From Ampelomyces quisqualis (Eukaryota; Ascomycota; Dothideomycetes; Pleosporales; Phaeosphaeriaceae), in assembly GCA_018398575.1 (NCBI GenBank), contig JAGTXZ010000019.1, positions 2,108,001 to 2,172,000 of the forward strand: 64,000 nt of DNA. Direction: 5' to 3'. Within the stretch, counting starts at the first letter, position 1. Every line of letters starts with the position of its first letter. The position numbers and the translations under genes are program-made. A model generated the notes under the pieces. It searched no databases. It saw only the letters and a program-made list of their open reading frames with translations, and had not been told where the DNA came from. This document shows positions 55,056 through 64,000 of this stretch, piece by piece.

Positions 55056-58000
55056 CTACGACAGAGGCGACGTACTCGGACTAATCGTCGGACTATCATC
55101 CCTCGCATTATCATTAGCGACTAGCGTAAATGGCACCGAGCTCGGCGGCACCGCATGGCCATTCGTCGCCAGCGTACTCGAGCCAGGAGGTGTAGTGGAT
55201 TCGCCGTCTTCCTCGGGGATAGTGGGGCAGTATGTTTTCAAGACGTGTTTGAGAGCGGGGCGGCGGATGGGTTTGGAGAGGAAGAAGTCCATGCCTGAGT
55301 CTAGACATTCCTGCGGGGAAAGTTATTAGTTTGTTCAAAAGGTGAAAAATGGGGAGGAAGCGGCCTCACTTTTACATTACTTTCTTCCGCGTAGGCGGTT
55401 AAGGCGACGATGGGGGATGAGAAGCCAGATTGGCGGATGAGTCGTGTTGATTGTAGGCCGTCGAGGTTGGGCATTTGGACGTCCATGAAGATGAGGTTGT
55501 ATGGTGTCTTACGTTCCATGCTTTCTTTGACCTTGTCGAGCGCTTCTTGGCCATCTTTTGCGACGGTAACATTGTATACGTCCTCTAGCTTCAGCATGCG
55601 TAGGACGACTTCTTGGTTCGTCTTGTTGTCTTCTGCGACGAGGACCTTGACTTTGCCGCCACGTTTTGTGGCTTCGGCTTCGACTCGCTGCATGGCTGCT
55701 GCTTGTGACTTTGGTGATTCCAACGGTGCATTGGACGCGAAGAATGGTTGACTGAGGCCGACAAGGCGTGGTTGTACGTCTGATTCGAAAGCCACTGGGC
55801 CGCCAGCAGGCGCAGCACTCTTCGTAGGGCTACTTGTGGTTGAATGTATCGAGCGCGCACAAAGCGCATCTCGTGGGTCGTCCATCGACATACTTCGTCG
55901 TGGAGTTGCACTCTCAAGATTGACGTTACTTGAACTTGCCGTGCTATCCGCGCGACTTTGCAAATGCTTCAGCGGTATTGCCATGGTGAAGACACTTCCT
56001 TGTCCCACCTCACTCTTCAAGCCGATGGTGCCCTTCATCAGACCTGCGAGTTGCGAGCAGATACTTAAACCCAGACCAGTGCCGCCGTACTTCTTGCTGA
56101 GACCGAGATCACCCTGGACGAAGGGTTCGAAAATCTTTGCGTGCAGGTTATCGGGAATTCCAGGACCAGTATCTTCGACTTGGAACTCAAAGGAGAGCCA
56201 TTGTCCTGGTGGCGGTGTTGCTGAGCGCTCTTGGGCCATAATATGTGCGTACGCGCTTGGCTTTTCCATGACATTGATCACGTTCGCAGTCTCGAAGTGG
56301 CTCGGTGCGGCTGAGACCGAGCCAACTTCTGAACTTGACGTCCGGAAACGGCCCTTTGCATTGCGGGTTGAGCTCTGTCGCGACTGTAGAGAGCCTTTTC
56401 GGCTGTCCGGCATGTGCGCCTCGCCCACGCAACGGATTGTTAGGACCACCGAGCCGCCTGGTGGAGTGAACTTCAAACTGTTCGATACCAAGTTGATAAC
56501 AACTTGTAATATCCTGTGTTGGTCCCCGTACAAGATCATGTCCTTGAGTCTTCCAAGCCCAAATGGCCCGAGATCACCAAACTGATTCGGTCGTCCATCG
56601 TCATTCAAGTTGTTCTCGTAGGTCCCCTCGAATTGGATTGCTAGAGTAATTCCGCCTTCTTTGGCTTGTTTGTCGAAGATTGCCAGGATCTGTTGGCTGA
56701 TGTCGCGTAGTCGAAACTCTTTCTCGTCCAAGCTGAGCTTCTGGCCGATTTGGTTTTTACTGCGACTTGTTAGCGACCCAGTGGAAGGATTGAAGCTGCA
56801 ATGTTTGCTGACCTGAACGTCAAGAGATCAGTTAGCAGATTTAGCAGGAGATCACCGCTCTTGTAGATGATTCCAAGAGACCGCCTTAGCTTCACTGGAT
56901 CATCTTCCGACATACACACGGCACACATTCCCAGAATACCGTTCAATGGCGTCTTGAGCTCGTGGGAAATATTTGCAATGAAGAGTGTCTTGCTCTCGTT
57001 GGCCGCCTCTGCTGCCTTCTTGCTCTGCTCGAGTTCTGCCGTTCTTTGCGCAACTCTTTCTTCGAGTTTCTCGTACTGCATCATAAGCTCATCGGTCATT
57101 TCGTTGAATGTCTTGGTGAGGTCAGTAAGCTCATCATGGATGAAGTGCTTGCGGTCCTTGACTTTGCTTGGTATGCGGAATTGCCTTCGCCTTTCCGCCT
57201 CCTTCTTTTCAGCACGACTCATTTGATGATTTCTGCGGTAGTGGATTACTGAGTCGATGAAGCCTTCCTTTCGGGTAAGTACTTCGTCCGAGTCGTCGTG
57301 CGCACCATCATTCTGGGAGCCAAAGCTTTCATCGTCGAAACTTTGTGGGGACACAGTTTTTTTGGTGGCATCGCGCAACCTTCGAATCGGTCGACTAGAG
57401 TAGTGTGCAACTGGGAATGTAAGAATCAACATAGCGCCCATGGTCCCGAAGACGCAGGCCAATATGACCTTGCGCAAATGATAGATGGGTCCCCAGACCT
57501 CGTCGTGTTCTTGCTCGACCACCACCATCCAGTCGACCATCGGACTGTTGATGACAGCATATCCGACAGCCACGCTGTCACCATCCTCATTGCGGGTATC
57601 GATGATGCTACCGGCATTGTTTGCTATACCAGTGGCCTGTGTGAAGCCCCTGCGGATGGCAGGATATTGCGTCCAGTCAAAAGGAGGTGGATCTAGAGCA
57701 ACATCATATTGCCCGTGCCTCTTAACGTTGAGCCTGTTTGTAGGGGGCATCAGGTAGCGGACCTGAACGTTCTCAGGTGCATCAGCATTGGGTTGGTGGT
57801 ACACGTGGCCGGGCGGGAAATGATTTGTCCCAGTATCAGGGCCAAAAAGTAGAGTCAGACCTGTATTATCCAGGCCTTCGATTGCGTTCACGACGTTGGT
57901 AACGAGGCTGGCGTCCAGAACAGTCGTCAGCCAGCCAAGAGTCTCGACATCGGAAGTATTGTTGATGATAGGCAAGGTGATGGAGATGAGGCTAAAGGTG

Positions 58001-58623
58001 CTGTTCACACGGTACGGACCGCAAAGGAGGTAGCTCGTCTTATCGATGCTCCTGCCTTGGAAGCTTCCCTGGTACCGGTTGAACGTGTCGTTAACACGAA
58101 TTGTTTCCACATGGAACTTGGGGTAGAGCTCCGGGATGAATCCATACAAAGGGTCGCCCAGAGTTGCGTTACTGCCGTCAGGTCTTGGGATGGGAAGGGG
58201 CACGTCGGCAACGGTGTATGCGGTGTGGTTGAAGATGGAGTAGTCGGTCGAGTTGGCCTGGTAGATCTGGGCCTGGATAGCGACACGGGTTTGGGCGTCG
58301 CCAGTAAACACAGCATCGTAGTCCTCCGTGGTCCGCCCCCAGTTGCTCGAGCTGTAATTTCCGCCATAGAACCTTTCAAGGGCGGACTGAGGCGAGAGAC
58401 GGTTTGCTGCTTGGACGACGAGGATCTGCAGGAGCGAGAGATTGGACGACAGCTGAGCTGCTTTGAGGGAAGCAGTCAAAGAAAGGCGCGTAGCTCTTAT
58501 TCCCAGCACGAAGCTGTGGTTGGTGAGCCATGTTGCGATGGCGATGACGGCCAGGCCAATGGTCGATGCCAACAGCACCAGACAACCCAGCTGCTCCCGG
58601 ATGGGTATCCGCATCTTGACCAT
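55056..58623 (-). CDS. SLN1: SLN1/TcsB-type hybrid histidine kinase (osmosensor)
   Basis: Sln1 senses osmotic stress at the plasma membrane and feeds a phosphorelay to the HOG MAP kinase pathway. Exons 58623-56813, 56759-55370 and 55310-55056 give 1151 aa. A first membrane helix lies at about residues 12-35, a large extracellular sensor follows with many N-glycosylation sites, and a second helix ends near VILACVFGTMGAMLILTF. A HAMP-like and coiled-coil linker leads to the kinase core: H-box SHELKTPLNG with His554, the N-box VVINLVSNSLKFTPPGG, and the G-boxes DTGPGIP and GGTGLGLSIC. The receiver has AEDNKTN, the phospho-acceptor Asp1030 in MDVQMPNLDG, and Lys1080 in LSKPI. All catalytic residues are present. 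Two ATGs (58623, 58614) fit; the first was used. Confidence 0.95.
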
Positions 58624-59452
58624 CCCCTTTCGCGCGGAGCAGACGAGAAATGGAGGGAGGGGGCGGGGGCGGGTGCAGAGCGTCGGATGCAGCGGCTATC
58701 AGTCAGCTGCGAGGGCGGTGTGTCGTGTGGTTCCCATTCCTCGCGGCGTGTACGGAGCGTGTGCGGTGCAGGCGTGCAGGCGTGCAGCCTGGGGTGCGTG
58801 GTAGGGCAGTGGTGTGAATGCACGACTCGAGCTGCTAGCCGGATGCAGTCTGCAGTGAGCCTCTCCAACGGGACAGGCACGGCGCGAAAAGAAAGGACGA
58901 GCTGGCGCGCTCTGGGTGGTGCCAGAGGGTGAAGGCAATGCGCCCGCTGCAGTAGAGGCCGACGAGAAGCTCGAGAGCGCGGACGCCGGAGACATGGGGA
59001 GTGGTGGAGTGGACGGGGTTAGAACACTTCGCTTGCAGCAGAGACACGTCCAGTCTCCAGCTCGACTGCAGTGCACCCCTGTCGACAGGCCATCGCCACC
59101 GTGCTGACAGCCAAAAGAGCCCCGGCCTGGATGATGGCAGTCTGCTTTGCTGCTTCCCCAGCCGCAGATGGCTGCACACGCGGGCGCAATTGTTCCGTCC
59201 AGCGTGCGAGGGTGCGAGCCTCGAGGGCACATTCACCCAGGAACTTGGCCGGAGCGGGGCGCTGAGTCCTGACCGGGACAGGACAACGGTTGGCGCCAAT
59301 CTCTCACCAAAGGGCGAGACCGGTCGGCAGACATGTCGAACAACCACTTCATTGCGACCGCATCTTGTACATACCGTGTCGTGTCTTGGTCAAGCACCAT
59401 GTGCTATCTATCCAATCTCCGTTTGCGAACATGGCACTGCAACGAGCATGTC
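58624..59452. promoter_or_regulatory. SLN1 upstream region, about 0.83 kb
   Basis: This GC-rich stretch is the promoter and leader of the SLN1-type gene and the 3' flank of the tubby-like gene. Overlapping ORFs on both strands are Arg/Pro/Ser-rich artefacts. Confidence 0.5.
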
Positions 59453-60220
59453 TCAGACCATCGAGACGCCTGCAGACGATGTCCCGTTGGCTGGAATGTG
59501 CTCCCGCGTCATCGCACCGGCCCTCCACACCTCCTCTGGGTTGTGGTATATTCTCCCCATCTTCTCCGTGTGCCGGAGTGCAACCATCAAGCTGCACACC
59601 ACCAGGTCGTTTCCATTCCCCGCAGCTGTCAAGGCATCGCGAAAGACGACCAGCTCTCCGACTTCCGCCCCGCGCATCGCTCGAGTACCGAATGGCGAAT
59701 ACGCAAAGCGCGCAATGACAATGGACGCGCCCACTTCCCGCAACACGAGCGACCAAGGCTGCATTGCGACCGACCATTCATATCGCCTCCCATTCAGCGT
59801 CATGGTCCAATCCGCAAAGTTTCTGGCCTCCATCCTGTGCACCGTCACAACGCCGTTTGAATCCATATAGTCAAAGTGCGCGCGCGGGCACCAAGGCAAC
59901 GGTCCGTCTTTGTCAAATCCAACTGCCGCAATAGACCTCTGCCGCAAATCTGCTGCGGTAGAACAATACCCCACCTCCATCTCTGGCTTCTTCGAGAACA
60001 CTCGGAAGCTGTTCCTTGTGATCCGGTACCATGACGCCGCCCATGTGCCACATGCTCGCAGGATCTGTGTCTTTCGATCGTACTGCCGCAAATGGTATCT
60101 GGCAAGCGCTTCTTCAAACAGCCTGTCTTGGTAGGCAGGCGTCGAGTCCGCCTCGTAGTCGGGCAGCTCTTCGTCGTGCGGGACGTCCAAGTCCCAAGGA
60201 TTTAAGCGTTGAGCGCACAT
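59453..60220 (-). CDS. Unknown protein, possibly tubby-C-terminal-like
   Basis: This single-exon frame encodes 255 aa. The start (LNPWDLDVPHDEELPDYEAD) includes a PxY-like acidic segment common in fungal proteins ubiquitinated through arrestin-type adaptors. The rest alternates short strands: YHLRQYDRKTQILRA, SWYRITRNSF, PRAHFDYMDSNGVV, NFADWTMTLNGRRYEWS, then a longer strand SLVLREVGASIVIARFAYS and GAEVGELVVFRDAL. This pattern fits tubby-C-terminal-like or phospholipid-scramblase-like barrels found in many mould genomes. The resemblance is from memory, not a search. No signal peptide or transmembrane helix is evident. Confidence 0.75.
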   Translation of the reverse strand: MCAQRLNPWDLDVPHDEELPDYEADSTPAYQDRLFEEALARYHLRQYDRKTQILRACGTWAASWYRITRNSFRVFSKKPEMEVGYCSTAADLRQRSIAAVGFDKDGPLPWCPRAHFDYMDSNGVVTVHRMEARNFADWTMTLNGRRYEWSVAMQPWSLVLREVGASIVIARFAYSPFGTRAMRGAEVGELVVFRDALTAAGNGNDLVVCSLMVALRHTEKMGRIYHNPEEVWRAGAMTREHIPANGTSSAGVSMV

Positions 60221-60907
60221 GTTGTCTTCGCGTCACGGAACCGTCGCTAGTCGCACGGCAGCTGCATATACATGTGCATCTTGGCAGCTTACATGCCAGA
60301 GGTCGACAGATGCACTGACGATCATGGCTCTACTTGCATTAGGTAAGCGAATTCACGCGTGAAATTGCCCCAACGCGGGACCCACCTTACCACCAAACTC
60401 CACATACACAACAACCTCGACACGCAGCCCACTGCGAACAACCTACAAAGTCGAGGCTTCCCAATACCTGATTCTTTTCCGCCACCACTGGAAACCTTGC
60501 CCTCTGCTTTTCCACGTGTCCTATACCACCAGAGATTTGCTTTTTTATTACATACTACCTTGATATAGGTGGTACCTCAGCGGTCAGCCACGATCGTGCC
60601 CGGATGCGGAGCAAGACAATGGGGCTTGATTGGGCTAGCGTGGTTGGTGTGGACAAAGAATGTGTCAGTATGTAGGTGGGACAAAAGCTGCCGTGTGCAG
60701 GTTTGTTAGACAAGGGCGGGCAAACACTCGAGGTTTTGAATTGGTCTAGAGTTATATGACATGTGAAAAGCCCATGGTCAGGATGGTGGTGGCATGGTAG
60801 TGTTGGTGATGGCTTGTGTATTTGAAAATGTTGCTCGCACAAGCAAGCCCGCGAGTTTTCAATGCTTCCTCCTACCAAAGCATTCTCTTATCATGGTCAT
60901 GTCCCCA
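60221..60907. other. Intergenic, about 0.69 kb
   Basis: This is the promoter of the tubby-like gene and the 3' flank of SWD1. No gene is supported. Confidence 0.5.
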
Positions 60908-62502
60908 CTAACGCCGCCTTTTGGTGCCATTTGCCCCGTTTGCTCTGCGCGCTTCGTCCCCGCTAGCTACAACCTCCTCGTTGTTCATCCACTCCCTTCC
61001 CGCGCCAGGACTTCTGCGTCTGAACTGTCCTGCGCCAACAGCTACGACCTCGTCTTCGCTATCACTCGCTTCAATGTCAAGTAAGACGGGCATACGAAAC
61101 TCCGCTTCCCCTGTAGGTCCGAATTCCAGTGTTGAAGTTTTGATCGGTTCGATAGTCAACACATCGACTTCCTCATCTTCCTGGTTGAGGCGACGCTTGT
61201 GTATTTCTTCGAGTGGCTGGATGTCGAATTCGTCTTCGAGTTCGAGATATTCGACGTTTTCTTCTACTTCCATGAAGTCTGGTGCAAGAGCAGACCAGCG
61301 CTGGGGCTGTAGAATTGACCAGAGCCAGACGCGGCCCGAATCGACGCCCACGGCTGCGACAAAGGGCCGGAAAGGGTGCCATTCGACTACGGAAAGCTCT
61401 TCTTTCGTGCCTTCGAGGATCTTGACTAGAGAGCCTTGGCCGCGCTCCCAGACGTAGATGTGGTGATTCATCCAGGTGGACGCGGTCACGTATTCACCTG
61501 TGGGGCTGAAGGAGACGTGGTTCCAGGAGAGGCGTTGGACGAGATCTTGGAATTTGTGCTCGACTTCGAGTTGGAGGGTGTCGAAGTCGAACTTGGGGTC
61601 GCTGAGGTCGGGTAGGTGGAGGGTCCTGACGATTCTGTCGCTTGAGTTGATAACTACGTCTCGTCCAGAGGGTGTGAGACGGATGTACACGATGATGTTG
61701 TTGGTGACCCTGAACGAGTAGCGCACCTCGTGTGTTCTCGTGTCGATGATGTTCAGCCATCCCTTGTTGGTCCCTGCGATGATGTGCTCGCCTGATGGCG
61801 TAAAGAGCGTCATGGTCGTGGTCTGCTTCGCATCTTGGGCCGTCTGCTTCTCCGTCGCATTGTCGCGTTCGAGCTGGGATCTGCGGGGTGCGGATGCTAT
61901 CGAGTGCTTGACGGGTATCTCGCCGGAAACGTCGACGATGACGGGCTGGTCTTCGAAGAGGGCGGCGACGAACAGCATGCTGGGCTGTACTTAGCAGTGA
62001 GTCAATGAAGCGTGTATAACTGAACTGACTGGTTCTTCGGGTGCAACTCGGCTATGAAAATGGCAGCCTCGAAGCGCACAGTGCGCACGCGTGAGCCATC
62101 GTTGAGGTCCCACAGCACGACCTTCCAGTCTTGTCCGGCGCTGAGGAGGTAGCGGTCGTTCGTTGACCAGCTCAGGGACTGCACCTGGCGCGTGTGCCCC
62201 CGGAGCTTGCGCGCGACGCCGTTTGTCTCGATGTCGAAGATGACGACAATGCCATCGTGCTGCAGCGCCGTCAGTGACGCTCCGGAAGCGATGCCAGAGT
62301 GGGTGAGCGCGTACACGTCCAGAAGCGAGGAGGTCGCCAAGGTGACTGAAGCGGATCGACGTCGAGTGGCCGCTGCCTGCGCGCCGTGAGTCAGAGGCTG
62401 TCTACGAGGGCGCAGCAGGCGGGAGCACTCACGGAGGCGGCCGGTGATAACTTCAGGACAGTCCTGCGCGAGGATGAAGGGATCGACGAGCGACAGATTC
62501 AT
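60908..62502 (-). CDS. SWD1: SWD1/RbBP5, COMPASS (Set1 H3K4 methyltransferase) subunit
   Basis: Swd1/RbBP5 is a WD40 core subunit of COMPASS, needed for histone H3 Lys4 methylation. Four exons give 477 aa: 62502-62433, 62376-62315, 62259-62030 and 61979-60908, with introns at 62432-62377, 62314-62260 and 62029-61980. Splicing rebuilds MNLSLVDPFILAQDCPEVI, then ITGRLRSGHSTSIRF and LASGRHDGIVVIFDIET, then GVARKLRGHTRQVQSLSWS and WDLNDGSRVRTVRFEA, and finally NHMLFVAALFEDQP, all typical of the family. About seven WD40 blades can be read. The C-terminal tail is acidic then Arg-rich (EASDSEDEVV, GQFRRRSPGAGREW), as in RbBP5, where it contacts Ash2. The 62-nt second exon would be missed by simple ORF calling. 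It is divergent from RPB1. Confidence 0.95.
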
Positions 62503-63146
62503 CTTGGGGCGCCGGAGTCGGCGGCGTGTGCAGGCGAGCGGGCTCAGGTGGCAGCATCTTGACAGACGCGGCGGCCGTCCATGCGCGCAGAGTGAAGGGG
62601 TATCACATTATGTTAGGCACTGCGAGGTGCCCATTGCCCAGTGTGCAGTCTGTCACGCTAGGCCCACGTCGGGACTAGGGCGCCTGCCGTGCCAAGCAAT
62701 GCGCCTTCCCTTTGTCGCTTTGTAGGAGACCACGGCACCCTCGCACGCCACGTCTCCCGCCTCCACCACCCTCACCCCATCTCCCCCGACCGCCCTGCTA
62801 TCAGCGAGCGCGTCTCCCACCTCTACGGCCCCGTCTGCGCTCCCCCGAGTGCCCTGCTCCTGCGCGCACGCTTTCCGCTGCCCGGCGCGACGACTCGAGG
62901 CCCCGTGCAGCCCTGTGCCCCCAGGTGCCATTCTTCGCCAGCATCTCTTCCCGCGCGCGTCGCGCATCGACTCCATTAGCCGCACGCGCCCAGCCCGCAG
63001 AGTAGCTACCACGGCACGCTTTTCCACGACTCAGTTCTCGGCGCGAGGTGCCCGAGGGGCTACCGCCGCCGCTCTCGCTCGGACGGCACCACGACCGTAC
63101 AGACCCGTCTCGCCCACGACACGCCGCAACAACCACCACCACCATC
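62503..63146. promoter_or_regulatory. Divergent promoter between SWD1 and RPB1
   Basis: This 644-bp region lies between outward-facing starts of two transcription-machinery genes. It becomes CT- and CCA-rich toward RPB1, as in strong fungal promoters and leaders. Arg/Pro/Ser-rich open frames across it are probably untranslated. Confidence 0.55.
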
Positions 63147-64000
63147 ATGCCGCCCGGCGCGCCCGTGCTGTCGAAATGCCCGCTCCGGACCATCAAGGAG
63201 ATCCAGTTCGGGCTGCTCTCTCCCGAGGAGATCAAGGCCATGTCCGTGGTCCACATCACCTACCCAGAGACAATGGACGAGCAGAACCAGAAGCCGCGGG
63301 ATGGGGGTCTGAACGACCCCAGGCTCGGCACGATTGACCGCATGTACTCGTGCGCAACGTGCAAAGAGGACATCCAGGTGTGCCCAGGTCACTTTGGCCA
63401 CATCGAGCTTGCCACGCCGGTTTTCCACGTCGGTGAGTACCTGCCGTGTACCCTTGTTGTAACATGTTGCTGACATTGCCAGGCTTCGTCGTCAAGATCA
63501 AGAAGATTCTTGAGACGGTGTGCCACAACTGCGGACTGATTCTGGCTGACTACGTAAGTCTTCCTTGTGAAGACGAAGTGACCAGAGTCTGGAGCATCTT
63601 GAGCTGACCACGACGCCTAGAACCACCCTGATTGGTCCACTGCCGTCAGGACCAAGGACGCAAAGAAGCGTTTTGACAAGATTTGGCGCATGTCACGGAC
63701 GAAGAATGACTGTGAACAAAGCGTTGGCGAGGAGGACCCGAAGAAGCAGCCCAAGATTGCGCACGGCGGCTGTGGCAACATCCAGCCGGACACGATCCGC
63801 AAAGAAGGCCTGAAGCTTACTGCAACCTACAAACCTAAGAAGAAGGAGGATGACGATGGCCAGGGGGAACGCAAAGAGGTTCTTACCCCACAAAATGCGC
63901 TCAACATTTTCAAGCTCCTCAGCGACGAGACCCTCGCCCTGTTGGGTCTGAATGCCGACTACGCGCGTCCCGAGTGGATGATCATGACTGTCCTTCCCGT
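63147..64000 (+). CDS. RPB1: RPB1 (largest RNA polymerase II subunit), 5' part only
   Basis: The catalytic subunit of RNA polymerase II, N-terminal 245 residues and two bases; the rest lies past the right edge. Exons 63147-63432, 63483-63553 and 63621 to the edge are joined by introns at 63433-63482 and 63554-63620. The clamp zinc site reads CATCKEDIQVCPGHFGH (about residues 67-83), followed across the junction by HVGFVVKIKKILETVCHNCG and a second zinc site ending GGCGN. The N-terminal APVLSKCPLRTIKEIQFG matches Rpb1 start regions. LTPQNALNIFKLLSDE follows in exon 3. The active-site and CTD regions are not in view. Confidence 0.96.

Overview
This is nuclear DNA from a filamentous ascomycete (Pezizomycotina; a dothideomycete is my guess from protein character, not proven here). 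Genes lie on both strands at roughly one per 2.5 kb. Most are split by short GT-AG introns (about 50-90 nt, often with a CTAAC/CTGAC-like branch site). The proteins are typical of moulds: a Zn2Cys6 regulator, a HET-domain protein, an SLN1-type hybrid histidine kinase, D-amino acid oxidase and UDP-GlcNAc pyrophosphorylase. No prokaryotic, viral, rRNA, convincing tRNA, CRISPR or intact transposon feature was seen. Exon coordinates were worked out by hand from reading frame, splice signals and remembered family conservation; exon lengths sum to whole codons in every spliced model except the spartin-like gene, which needs one extra base.

Layout, left to right. 1-10 kb, all minus strand: the N-terminal part of an unknown protein running off the left edge, NPR2 (TORC1 control), mitochondrial D-lactate dehydrogenase, an unknown basic Ser-rich protein, and the meiotic recombinase DMC1. 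10-16.3 kb, minus: a seven-zinc-knuckle GIS2/CNBP-like protein, UDP-N-acetylglucosamine pyrophosphorylase, and L-rhamnonate dehydratase. The dehydratase is divergent from a Zn2Cys6 factor (16.7-19.2 kb, plus). 20-27 kb: peroxisomal D-amino acid oxidase (ends in SKL), a DUF1479 oxygenase-like protein, and a GH1 beta-glucosidase. A 3.7-kb gene-poor stretch with a triple 23-bp repeat follows. 31-38 kb: a bZIP factor, a 2-oxoglutarate/Fe oxygenase, a possible Cys-rich small protein, and a spartin/senescence-domain gene with an apparent frameshift. 38-46 kb: a kelch protein divergent from a coilin-like two-domain protein, a short MetE-like protein and an MFS monocarboxylate-type transporter. 47-55 kb: UBA4/MOCS3, a HET-domain protein and a decayed gene. 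55-64 kb: the SLN1-type kinase, a tubby-like protein, the COMPASS subunit SWD1, and divergently the 5' end of RPB1 running off the right edge.

Most of this is housekeeping and signalling. I see no biosynthetic cluster. The points most worth a second look are: a candidate fungal coilin-like protein; the divergent rhamnonate dehydratase/Zn2Cys6 pair; a multiply broken gene beside the HET gene; two independent signs of single-base deletions (DMC1 acceptor, spartin frame); a GC-AG intron in DMC1; and a recurring TACTCCGTA/TACGGAGTA element.
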